From assembly GCA_944472155.2 (NCBI GenBank), contig OX235279.1, positions 64,345,543-64,409,542 on the forward strand: a stretch of 64,000 bases of DNA. The letters are read 5' to 3'. The translations under genes and the position numbers were made by a program. This DNA is from Trichobilharzia szidati (taxonomy: Eukaryota > Platyhelminthes > Trematoda > Strigeidida > Schistosomatidae). The notes beneath the pieces were generated by a model. The model did no database searches. It was not told where the DNA came from and saw only the letters and a list, made by a program, of their open reading frames with translations. This document shows, piece by piece, positions 1 through 11,167 of this stretch; position 1 is the stretch's first letter, and every line of letters begins with the position of its first letter.

Positions 1-185
1 ATCTTTACATATGGTTCTAACACTCCACATATTGCAGAGAACATCAGCAGCCATACACAGTGTTCTTAATGAAGCTGGAATTGGAATGGCATTCAAACTA
101 ACAAACTCAGGGACAAATTCTGTCGGCTTAAAAACCCGATAGATGTAAACAACAAGGATAACGTAATTAGACAAATACCAAGCAA
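1..185 (+). pseudogene. PLE linker-region remnant (frameshifted)
   Basis: Conceptual translation shifts frame at least twice but gives an order typical of the stretch just before the GIY-YIG domain of Penelope-like proteins: a segment with PHIAENISSH, then LNEAGIGMAFKLTN, then NKLRDKFCRLKNPID and NNKDNVI. I see no GIY-YIG core after it. Bases 186-320 stay AT-rich with short open stretches I cannot place. The family assignment rests on pattern resemblance only and the left end lies outside the window. Confidence 0.38.
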
Positions 186-880
186 TTACTTTGATGACAG
201 TTACTTATGTCAAACTGTCAGATCAGGGTCAATCAAACTATTGAAACATGTGAACTTAGGTACAGCTAGAGTGATTGACTCTTCTAGGATAAATAACCTA
301 CTGAAAACGTTTCCAGTGTAATGCATGCAATGTAGTCACACTATAAGATAGGGCAAGGCGAAGGCATTAAAAATTAATAGAAAGGGGTTAGAGGGGTTCA
401 CCCATTGAATCTTTTTTCACCCTGTCAACTGGAAGTATGTGCAGTCGTTGTGGCGCAATGACTTTACAGGATATAATAATATAATACTACATTTATTCCT
501 ATCTATGTAGGAAAACACCACTTCTACAGGCATGCATAAGTATTATTTAAAATACATAAATTTGGTTAATGATGAAATTACATAGCTTTGTAGAGTGCTG
601 GTAATGCTGTAGATTGCCGACTCTACTAAATGAAGCTTGCCCGGTCTTCGATAAATCAGTACTCTTCTTATAATGTAAGGACAGATGGCAAGGCACAAAT
701 TAAAAAGACTGATAAATAGTTATGTACTCTCTCGAACAGTATAATTGGATACAAAAAGTATTGAAGATAATTTTGGAAAACGGTATAATAACTTACCTAG
801 TTTGGAAGGCTGAACACCCGACTCAGAGAAAGAAACTGTCTATTATATAAGCAGAGAGAGCAACAAAAATGGCGTTCGTA

Positions 881-960
881 CATTGTGACAAATGCTGAGA
901 ATTCCATTCTGTATTATAAGTACTGTTTTTGGAATAAAGTAGATTATTATTATCATGGAA
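881..960 (+). repeat. 80-bp dispersed repeat, copy 1
   Basis: About 80 bp starting CATTGTGACAAATGCTG and ending near GGAATAAAGTAGATTA recur almost unchanged at 34021-34100. There are no coding features. The AATAAA-like end followed by an A/T-rich simple tract resembles a retroposon 3' end. The parent element is not identifiable from the window. Confidence 0.6.
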
Positions 961-1200
961 AAGTTAAACTTTCGACAACAGTAACAATCAATCAGCAAAC
1001 GACCTTGAACGGACTAATCACACGTAAGAGACGTTTGTGATAAGCGGAAACGTATACTTATAGAAAAATGCATAAAAAAATGAAAAAACGGTCACAATGG
1101 GTATGTTTCCCGAACATGGGAGAGAAACATTTCCCAATTCAGCATGGCACTGTCAATAGAGAAGTCACACCACATTCTATACGTGTGTTCATGTAAATGA

Positions 1201-1930
1201 CTATAAATGAGATCCATTTATAGCCCTTACTCTATTTATCAATCGACCCCAAAATCCTTCAATGGAATTTGTATAAGTCCCTGTAACTGGGTCCACGAAA
1301 TCACTGGAGTGGTTCACTCTGTGATGAATGTATCCCAGGGATGACAATGAATCATAGCCTTTCCGCTCGTCGGTATGTACAATTGATCCCGGTTTCACAA
1401 TTCGCTTTATAATGGTACCAGAGTAGTCACCTTTCTGTCTTCTATTCCTTCAACAAATCCTTTACGGAGGGACGTGTCGTATAAACCTATGAATCAAATG
1501 TTGTTCGCTCTCTGACAACAGCGGTTATATTTCTTCTTCACCAACACTGTCTCATCCACACTGACTACTACGTCGTCACCGACTAACAACGAAGTAATTC
1601 TGTCCATTTTCCATGAGGCGATATCCCTGCAGTGCTGGTATACCAGTGAACTGTTGAGACAAGGGTGTTCCCCGCCTCGGCAGCAGCGGCTCTCACGGGC
1701 TGTTTCAGTACCCAGTAATTGCAAATGTACAAAATCTGGGTTAGGGAAAGATGCGACCTAGCAAAAAAGTTTCCTACGAAATATTACCCTCTGATACTAA
1801 CTCGCTTCCAGCATATTCCACAACGATGTGCAAAACCATCAGTTGACCTAGTATAGCTTTTTAGAGTCATTACATCACCACATGAACAACTTCTCTCCTT
1901 TAGAAGCAAGCCTTAGTCCAGGCAATACTG
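1201..1930 (-). pseudogene. Merlin-type DNA transposon transposase relic
   Basis: Read on the minus strand, the fragments fall in the order of an IS1016/Merlin transposase. First comes a Cys-rich ribbon (CSCGDVM, then HRCGICWKR, about 1910-1820). Next is SLTQILYICNYWV. Then comes the first catalytic Asp in VVVSVDETVLVKKKYNR (about 1560-1510). Last is the second catalytic Asp in IVHTDERKGYDSLSSLGY, followed by VNHSSDFVDPVTGTYTNSIEGFWGRL, which carries the family's usual final acidic residue (E of IEGFW). Stops and at least one frameshift (near 1405-1420) break the frame, so it is dead. Merlin elements are known from schistosomes. I did not find convincing terminal inverted repeats. The reading frame is unrelated to its neighbours. 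Confidence 0.85.
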
Positions 1931-4185
1931 AAAGACACTATCCTCCTCGAATTGCAAACGCAACCTTTTAAGGGCAGGCATTGAAATGAATCAAGCGCTA
2001 TTCAATATTGAACTAGGTTCGTGAATCTCATTGGATAATTCGACGTCGTTCGCTGATTGGTAGTTATTGGTGTCTGAAGTTTAACTTGGCCATTATTATT
2101 ATTACATGTTTGCGTCAAAAAAAGTTCAAACATTCAAGGTGCACTACAGATTCTATCCTTTTTCACTATGGTTTGTTCGAACAGTCTGTTCATTAACCAT
2201 TCAATGGAGCACATTAAGTAATATGGATATATTGTCTTCGCACTGACAAAAAACCCAAGTATGTGTCAGACGGATGTCACACACTGGGAAAAAAACAAAG
2301 CTTGGAGTCAATTTTCCCATCAAACTTTGCCGTGTACGGTGTCGAATCCTATTCTTGATTTATAGCCAAACTGGGCTCCAATATAAATTAAGTAATATAT
2401 TTGTATGGTTTCGTCGGCATTTTCATGGCAGGTGAGATCAGAAGTGAACTGCTGCATGGTGTTCTGTAAGAGTAGGTTGCTTCAGGGGAAAGTTACAACG
2501 AATAAAATGGGGAAACGAAAAACATACGAATTAACTTGTGAAGGTGACCACCAAAAACCAATGACTGATTGAATTATCAGATCACCTTCACTCTGCCGTT
2601 GATAAATGAGACACACTTAAGACGAAATTTAGCTTTTCTTCGATCCCGAAATTATTTACGAAATATTTAATGGCTTTTATGAGTTACCAGCTGCACCACT
2701 GCACCCAATTCCCATAGTTGCCGCAGCGTAGCTTCAGCGTTCCTCATACAAGCAGCACTTATGCAAAGGTACTGCCTTCAACAAAGGCACTGACACAGTG
2801 ATGCTATCCTCTATGCTAGTGTTACTCATATGGAGCGTTGGGATTACTAGAACCCACACTTTGCAGTCATTCAGAATATTGCTAGCACACCCGGTGAATA
2901 ACGGAACCACTTTCGTCATGAAATCTGTTGACAAGTTCAAAGTTGGTCTCATATATAACTGCAAACATCGCAATTATGGTGTACTTACCAGTGACTTTGA
3001 AATTTTATAGACGTTCGAACACTTTATGAATCAGTCACTGATAATTATTGTTCACTCTACACCTCTTACATTTCACTTCAGCACCTGTACCAAAATGCTA
3101 CTTACCTCCCACTTCAAACGCAATCATTCCTTATTCCCGCGTGAAATCGACATGCAGTAGGTGTATTGTCACTTAAAATTTAGATTTAACTCTATGTCTT
3201 ATGGCTTATTCGACTGAAAGCAGATTTTAAAAATTATCTATTCATTCATTTGAATTTTTTCTATGTTTCTCTCACATAAACCAGTGTTCAATCTAATTTT
3301 AAATTTACAAATCATATTATATGTTCTTTAAATTCCAATTAGTCTACATATGTTCATGCCTGTAAAAATGGCTTATTTCTGTTCCAGAAATAAATTGTTA
3401 TTATTATGGATGAGATTCATGCAGAGGAACGAGGTTGTGGAAAACTTCGCGTTTTTAACGACAAACTACATAAGGCAGTCTACGTCATGTATGACGTTGT
3501 TGGAATCATAAATACAAACGATCTGGTTAGCATAGTATTACAAATGTTTCCTTGTGAAGCAGAACAGAGGAATAATATCCTTTCAACTGCGAAGTATGGA
3601 AAAAAGCACAGGCAGTCCCATTATGGAGTCCAGCAGGGCCTGTAAGAGAAAATAATATATTCATTTCTCTGCCTTCCACTGGTTATTCAGCTGGAGCGTT
3701 GGACACCTACTGAATTTCGTCGGTGGACCAAAATCGTTCCTTTGATTTATTAAACATGCCTTTAGCAACACACCTACGCTTTTTCACTAGGTCAGTCGAC
3801 AGTTACAATAAATCCTGAGTCTTGTCAACGAAAAACGAGGCCGAATATGTGGTGGGAGAATACCTACTCCAGTTTGATGGTGTACATAGGTGGATAGGTT
3901 TATGAGGAATCATAAAAATAAACAACTATGGAACAGTGCGTTTAACTTCCAGCTTCTCTCTAAAACAGCAAAGAACAACGAATCTCTGTTTGAAAAAGAA
4001 AGAAATATTGATCTAGTAAGTTAAGTCTCCCGATGTTTATGTAGTTCCACAGATATCTCAGATAGCTTGTATCATTATCACATTGGAGACAACAAATATT
4101 TCACTCGTTTTCATAGACTAAGATGCATAAGCTCCGGAGTTTAGCAGTGTAATGAAGATTTACTCAATAAGCTAGAAAGACAATT
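1931..4185. other. Unassigned AT-rich stretch
   Basis: No recognisable gene. Open stretches such as 2734-2973 (minus) and 3406-3645 (plus) have no motif I know and look like chance or very old repeats. A GAAATAAA-type 3'-end-like signal lies near 3388-3396. Confidence 0.4.
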
Positions 4186-4189
4186 TCTA

Positions 4190-4345
4190 TTCCAACACGA
4201 TATGATAATGAGCAATAGTTTGTGCTCGAAACGTCATCATTTAACATTACTGTATAACACTGTGTGATTTATCGAAATAAAACCTTATCTATAATGCAGT
4301 TATACTCTACCACTGTGCACAAGTTTTATACTTACTTCAATAATT
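4190..4345 (+). repeat. Hairpin-CGAAACGTC repeat, copy 1
   Basis: The copy begins with TATGATAATGAGCA and forms a hairpin with stem GAGCA/TGCTC and an 8-nt loop, followed directly by GAAACGTCAT. It continues through TAACACTGTGTGATTTATC to a shared tail, ACTCTACCACTGTGCACAAG, then TTTTATACTTA. Related copies are at 17416-17667 (inverted pair), 40475-40560 and 57985-58062 (minus). It is probably the terminal repeat of an uncharacterised retroelement, perhaps a PLE. It has no coding capacity. Confidence 0.65.
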
Positions 4346-6129
4346 TCAATTCTAACAGTTTGTAAGTTAGTAGACCAACAGTTGAGCCGGTCGGGAATAT
4401 GAGTATAATAATGATTTCGTCGTTTTACATATTAATAACATGAAGATCTGAATTTTTGACTACGATTAGAGACGAATGGGTTAATACAAATATTGCGACA
4501 AAAAGCAATCCGAGTAGCGCTGTAAAGGTTGCAACATGATTTGGGACGTATGTATTCAGACACACTTAATCAGTGAAAACATACTGGCATTTACATGTCA
4601 TGAGGACATTTATTTTGTAAAAGAATTAACTTCTGACGTCGTGTGAGATTATGTGTCATATACCTCGTTTGAAGTGGCGCCAACTACTTTGCCTTACAGG
4701 TTTTTAAGTGTTTTAGTTGATTCAAGTTAGGACTAATCCGCTTCGTTTGCTCCAAGCAGATACAGTTAACGTAATTTTGGTGTTTATTCGGCTTTTGTTG
4801 AATGAATTCGTATGGAATTGTTGTTTGGTATTGTTCCTAAGGATGGATGCATCATTTGTGTAGGAAGACGCTTAAATATTTGCTTCATACATCAATTATT
4901 TGATTCACAAAATATAATTTAGATACATTTCACTGATTCACCTTCGAATAATTTCTTTGCAGCCTGGTGGCAAGTTGTAGTTGGTCGCAAATTCTTCAAT
5001 AAGCTGTTGAGCATCACCTATTTGTGTTGCAGGAACCTAGAAATATGGTTGGTTACAAATTCGGGCTTCTGTACTTTTTTTCTTTGGTTACTAAAAGTCA
5101 ACTGAATGCATGGTAGCAAGCAAAAACTATTGTGCATATTTGGGAAAAAATTAAGCTATGTTTTACAAACACTTGCAGTAATCATTATTTTCCCTCAAGA
5201 ACCTTAAGCGACTTAAAGGCATGCTGACACATATTTTAGTGCTTCTCTGCATTTGAATTGCTTATGCACCGTCGTGATCAGGTTTCGCGAACACATCTGA
5301 CGTGTAAGTTATTTTTTTGTTTTATCATTATTCATGATTCACAAACTCCCCGCGTTTTGCCCTTGTCCTGAAATTCTTTTACTTGGGCTTGCGCAACGGT
5401 AGTTCGCTGAATTATCTTGGGGTTATATAGACGTAGTGTCCAGACTTTTTGATAGTTCCGGATGTAAGGCTTCGAAACAGTTCTCATATACAACTGTATC
5501 ATATATATTGACCAATGCAATTGCACAATAATATAACAAACTTCTAGCAGTACTCACTGCGATAACTCGCTATTTAGCATAGTAACGGTAATATTAATGT
5601 TTACATCTGTGGGAACCCTATCACCATATGGTGCACAAAATGCAGAACCTCTCTGGATGCACGGATTTCAGTGGAAGCAATAGCAGCATCTTCGGTCTAA
5701 GTGTTACCATTCTAATGGAAAGTGGCATTACTTGTTTCAGTGCCTGAAATTAGGTATTGTCCTAATTAATGCCATCAAAGAAGCATGTCGATGATAAAAT
5801 AACAAATGTTCACCCATACAACGAGTCCTGCATTATATAAATCTTGTTCCGTGAGAAGAGTTTATCCCTCTAAAAAACTGAATCTTAAGCCTAAAGTGAT
5901 TCTTCCGTTGTGCATTTTGATTTCCATAAATTAACAGTATTGATGTGGGGAACAAAATGGCTAGTGAATAACATTAGCGTATATAAAAAACTAGAATAAA
6001 ATACTCATCCAAGATCAATCACCGGTGGTGGGGATTTGTATCAGAATCAGCAGTAATCAAATGGTAGTCACGGGGGGCCAAATCAGGTCATAAAGATTGG
6101 TTGATTGTCACAAAGCCTGCCTGCCATGC
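4346..6129. other. Unassigned AT-rich stretch
   Basis: No gene or recognised repeat. Short ORFs (for example 5332-5526 minus) show no motif. Confidence 0.4.
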
Positions 6130-6960
6130 TTAACAGAACCAACCGTCATGTGTAACTTGGCTTGTGGCTTCATAACCGTTGAGTGAGGTTGGTAAACGTC
6201 TGAGGCACTACGCTTCTTAGTATTGAGACAGTCTCCAAATGGCATTGCGGTCAAAATTATCGAAGGCGGTAGACGCTGCTGATGAACTTTCTAACGTCAG
6301 TGAAGTCAAGTTGAAGAGTTGATTGCTATTCTATGCGTTGTCAGGTGATGATGTGTAGTTATACATTTGGGTCCTCATGTGATTTATTTTTCCTGAACCC
6401 AGCTTGTTCCTGGGCATAGTTTTGCGTATACGGCGTTCTTTAGTTTCTTCAAGTTGATGCTACTTAATATTTTGCTTCGAGTGGGCAGAAGTATCATTCT
6501 ATGCCAGTTTGTGTAAAGTTCTAAGTCATTCTTCTTAAGCACTTTGACAAAGTTACCTTTTCTTCAGTCAGTAGGTACCTGTCTTCAAACTCAGGGCAAA
6601 AGTGGCATGGGGATATCAAATAAGGTCTCTGGGTTCAATTTTGGTGCTTCTTGAGGAATTGTGTCCGTCGTTACTTACTTGCTTGCTAACTTCAAGTTTC
6701 TTTACGACATCCCAAACTTCCACTTTGCCATGAGATTGCCTTTCACTAACAGCTCTGGGGCCACTGATGGGTTTTCTGGACGAACTGTATGCGGCGTTCG
6801 GCTTAAGGGTTCTTCGAGATGGTCGGCACCTTGTCGTTCCTGCTTATCCTCCTTGGTAACTGGGCCTCGTTGACTGTATTCCATTGGTTTTATTTGTATT
6901 TTTCTCTCCCCGGATTGCTACCTAGGTATGTGAGATCACTTTGACTTTCGGCATACTGTG
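6130..6960 (-). pseudogene. RTE-type non-LTR retrotransposon relic (linker and start of RT)
   Basis: Minus-strand translation gives the endonuclease-RT linker (EEPLSRTPHTVRPENPSVAP, about 6820-6760). It is followed after frameshifts by the start of the reverse transcriptase: LKTGTYRLKKGNFVKVLKKN, NWHRMILLPTRSKILS, then LKNAVYAKLCPG. This matches the RTE pattern seen in a better copy at 36830-38204 (DWKKGYLVKLPKK, NWRGIILLSTSSK). Many stops and indels show long decay. It is assigned to the RTE/SR2-like group by motif order; the exact family is not determined. Confidence 0.72.
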
Positions 6961-7489
6961 CCTCAGTGGACAGTGTGTCACGAAATAATGTCTTGTCTTT
7001 CCCAGGACCCCTTTAAACTTCCTTATTCAATACGTTGTACGCTGAACGCAGCCCCCACTTTCGTTTTACTTCTTTGCATTAACTTATCTCCTGTTCGCCA
7101 TCTCTCGCTCTTTCCTATATGAGCTTCTAGGTGTCCATATAGAGTCATACTTTGTCTCACCTCTTATTTCTTCATAAGACGATTATAGACCTTTCTCCCA
7201 ACATTACTTTCAGACAGTTTCAAAGGTTATACAATGAAGCTATTATGTCCTGATTATAAACTAAACCCAGGTTTGAAAACTGAAGTTATCAACCTCTGCG
7301 ACTATTGAGTTAAAATATTGGCTGCACTTTTAACCGTTTATTAATACCACTCCTCGGTCAAAATTGTAAGACATTATTCTTCTTTCGATCAGGAAAAGTT
7401 TCAGTCCTCTCCATTGCTGAACTGACTTTCGGGTGATAGTGGATAGTGTTTAACCTTAGTATTGCTAGAGGCTTGAAGTTTCTGTAGCA

Positions 7490-7665
7490 GTGTTTACTTT
7501 TAGAGGACGAGGTTGCTAGCCTCATGCCCAACCTTTCCTCTTTACTGGCATTTTATTACTTGTTTGACGAGGTAAAGGAGTGCGTCGGCCGGGGATCGAA
7601 CTCCGGACCATGTGCACGGTCGGCTAGCGTCCTAACCGCCGTGCCACCAACGCACGGGCTCTCTT
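7490..7665 (-). mobile_element. tRNA-like SINE (family B), minus strand
   Basis: Read on the minus strand the copy starts GTGGCACGGCGGTTAGGACG (A-box-like) and has GAGTTCGATCCCCGG (B-box-like) about 40 nt downstream, the spacing of a pol III internal promoter. The body ends with a tract shared with 19030-19262 and 55875-56060 (GGTTGCTAGCCTCAT on the plus strand). No acceptor-stem pairing is visible, so it is not a functional tRNA gene. Confidence 0.65.
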
Positions 7666-10600
7666 GGAGATCTATATTTTTGTGTGGCTGATCCATATCT
7701 GTCCTTCTAAATTCACTCTGTATTAGACGTTTCCGTCCTGTCTACTTTTCCACGCACCCATGTCGGGGGTGAATAGGAAGATCACACGCTACCGTGCTGA
7801 TGAAATTCAAAAACTAAAGTTTACATGAACCGATGTTCTTTTTTAGTGTTTTTGCAGCCTTGCTCCGCTCGCTCAGGTCTAACTAAAACATAATATTCAC
7901 TGGAGATACCTGAGTGGAATGGTTTGGTATCGTACAATTCTGTCCAACTTATCAGTGGATGTCCCCTCCCCCTTCGCTTTTGTGACAGCGCGATTGAAGT
8001 TGTTGACGGATCGGTCGGCCTGTTCATTAGAGCTTGAGAGGTGTTGGTGTGTTGGATGTCAAATCGGTGATGTGAACTGTGAACCAAAGTGACTGTACAC
8101 ATGATGTAGCCGGGACACTGTTGCATTTGATGTTACGCGATGCAAGAGAAAGATCTCTGGCCATTTGGAAAGCGCTTTGTACGGTTCCATTAGATCAACA
8201 TGAACATTAAAGCTTAGTTTTTCTGGTACTGGCCAGGAACATAGCTCTGTATTGTGTGGACATTATGATCCCTGGGTAAATTTGTTGCTTTCGCTTTAGC
8301 GAATTTAGGGTTAGATATGTATTTGATACCAAAATTATGTCACGGCAACATTACAGCCCACCTTCAGAGAGAATTTGCAGTCTTAGGGAGAAAACCACTT
8401 TCCGAACTAAATTTCGACAAGTGGGGTTTGCGGCAGATAATTAGAGTAGATTTTTTTGTCATGAGACATTTTGAGGAAATTTTCCGCTCAGAAGATAAGC
8501 TGTGGTCCGACTGTATTTGTGTTAGATTGTGTTTGACGTTTTAGTTGAATGTTCAACAGCTTTCCCCGTCCAATCAATATATTACAGTACCTACACCGTA
8601 ATCTGACGCATCTGCAGCAACAATAATATCCAGATAAGGGTGATAATAAGTAAGCATCACATCTAAAATAATTAGACGCTAAACGTTTTCAAATGCATGC
8701 TGACACTTAGAAGACAGATTCCACTATGCAATGTAATAACTATTATGGCCAAGAAAAGATCATAGTGCTGCAATATTAGGGAGAGTGGATGAGTTCTGCA
8801 CAGCACGTAAATTTTTTCGATTTGGTCTATGTTCATCGAAAGATACTTTACAGAATCCACAAAAATGTATATTTATCTTCTTTAATGGGGAAGGCGAATT
8901 CTGATAATTTAGACGACACATCAGATCGATCAAGTGATTCGGACTAACTACTCTCCGCAGTTATCACATCGTCTAGACAGACAACTGTTGGGGAATCAAA
9001 GAAGTTCGTCAAATCAGTCGAACCTGCAACGATCAATTTGTTTATCTGTGTACATTTAAGCATGGGATGGATGGCTGAATTTTCAAAGGACAATAGCTTG
9101 GCAGCTTAGTTGTGACGTAACTGAGTATCCCCTTCATTAATTCATATTGTAGCTAATAAATGCACCATTGGACAGCTGTGAGAGTTATATTATCCTTTCA
9201 CCAGTTTGGGTGATGTTGAGAAGAGCTTGGCCACCAGTTTAGGTGGTCTAGGCAAAAAAGTCAGCCGGTGGTGAGGCTGAAACTCAGGTCTAACAGGACA
9301 GATAGCCACACAGAAATCACGAGAGTTCTCTCTGGTCGAGACCAACAGGAAATGGGCTCGAAGTCGTCCAGGTAGCGTAGCCAACCGGTTTCTTAGACAA
9401 AACAGGTTGACTAGCGAGCATAGTATCTATAATTCACAGAAAGTTTGCGGGTGTTGGTTTATAGTAAAACAGAGAGCAAATAAACTGGTGGAAAGTCATC
9501 GATAGCTGTTGATTGTCACAGGCTCTCTGAACTCACTTGTCTGTCAGCATCACTTGTATTTGCTCTAATTTTACGTGCTAAAAGAACGTTGTCAATCGAT
9601 AGTGACGCGGTCTATACTTGTCGTGTCCCTTGATTAAAACTGCATCAATCTCCACATAATGAATAAAATCATGTGTAATTTCCACTGGCACTCTGATGAC
9701 AGTACTAGTCAGACCAACGCAGCAGAAGGAACTTCAAAGTCGCATTTCGAAGGCAGAACTGATGAAGAAATTGTTCCGCCTATTGCCGCTCTACAGGTGG
9801 CTGAGCTTCAACAGCCTGGGTGTTATCAGAACTGAAGACAAGTTATGCTTCAGTGATAGCGATAATGCTAGGGTCTTGCATTTACACTAAGACAAGAAAA
9901 ATGCCTATCCTAACGCTTACAGACTCTAAGTTATCATGGTAACTGAAACTTCAATTTATTTCTCAAAACTGAGGTAAAGCTATATCTAGATGCCTTCATT
10001 CAGCCCTGTGTGTTTTGACGATTCAGATTATCAGATGGTGCAGGGATACCTTGCATTATGGCGACCTGAAATGTAGCGACCACTCACCATAGACGTGTGC
10101 TAACCTCAATTTTACTCTTGTTTTCAAGTAAATCTCATACAACAGTATATTACACCCAGATCAATATGATCAAAAAGGCTACTAAATTAAGTCAATCACA
10201 AAAAATTCCACTACTTAGTCAGAAATGAACCCATAAACCCCTCTAGACAACGACCTGGTAAAACTCCTGATTACAGTAACTTTAAATGATCTTTTGATTT
10301 CTGTGCCGTGACTCCAACCGTTCGAGTTCTTTATGGCGGAGGGAATCACTAAGAAATGCTCTGCATTAAGAAAAAGTAGGTAGTCACCTGATGATATTAT
10401 TTTTGAAGTACCTCAAGTAAATGAAAGCGGAAGTATGAATATTGTTTTTGCATGAACAAGAACTTTCTTTAAGACATTTAGGGGATGTGGTTCTCAAAAC
10501 TAACAATCTCATCAGAGCTAAAAGCAGAAAGTCAACTCTTTCTTGTTGGGTGAGTGATCATAGTTCGAGTAAAATCGCCAACCCTCAAGACGGAAAGAAA

Positions 10601-11090
10601 TCCTACTGCTTTTTCCATTAGCCTGACTAGTTTTTAAAGCTGAAGCCCTCAATTCAGAAAAACGAAGTCCTTCTTTTGATTGGCAGTAGTTCACTTAACA
10701 TATGCCAGCTTTACGCATAATAGTCTTAACGAACGTACTTTAAGACAGTAACGACATAACAATATCTACAAGAGAAGAACAAGACTGAAATCCGTTATGG
10801 TTTTATCCAATTCAAACACTTGCCTAAAGACAAAAAACTCACGCGAAAGTGATTTCAGAATGAGATTGTGGGTACAAGTTCACTAATAACTTAATTATTT
10901 ATGATCATGTCTTTTATATCTCCACTTGGTAATTAATCCACAGAACAACTGGATGACTTAAAAAGTTGAAATATATAAGTGAAATTTATCAAATGTCCTT
11001 AAAATTATTCGGATAACAGGATGTTTTGAAAATAGTGAACTCGTTTGTTTTATCGTTCCAAATGAGTACTTCTCATAAATCACTGTCTAA
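7666..11090. other. Upstream flank of the Jun gene, unassigned
   Basis: There is no clear gene. An open stretch at 8317-8544 (+) and a longer open minus-strand stretch at 7821-8126 have no motif I recognise. Bases 9185-9420 are less AT-rich and may be an unidentified repeat. Distal regulatory DNA or non-coding exons of the Jun gene could be here but cannot be called. Confidence 0.4.
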
Positions 11091-11095
11091 GACCT

Positions 11096-11102
11096 TGAGT
11101 CA
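11096..11102. promoter_or_regulatory. AP-1 consensus site 1 (TGAGTCA)
   Basis: A perfect TGAGTCA, 66 bp before the Jun ATG. It lies 22 bp, about two helical turns, from a second identical site and would suit binding by the gene's own product. Function is inferred. Confidence 0.6.
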
Positions 11103-11117
11103 TCTGTATTGGTCGGG

Positions 11118-11124
11118 TGAGTCA
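11118..11124. promoter_or_regulatory. AP-1 consensus site 2 (TGAGTCA)
   Basis: A second perfect TGAGTCA, again followed by TC, 44 bp before the ATG. GTGAGT here is also a good splice-donor string, so a role at RNA level cannot be excluded. Transcript start data would decide. Confidence 0.58.
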
Positions 11125-11167
11125 TCAGCCTGACTGGCTAATCGTTCGTGGTGATCACATAGGAGAA

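Noticed and set aside
7560..7660. tRNA gene on the minus strand
   Set aside because: A- and B-box-like segments are present, but there is no acceptor stem or anticodon arm; similar sequences recur, so it is a SINE.
11117..11167. Extension of the Jun-like protein by 17 residues upstream
   Set aside because: The frame is open but begins with GTG; the first ATG in frame is 11168, and the region contains AP-1 sites more likely to be regulatory or UTR.
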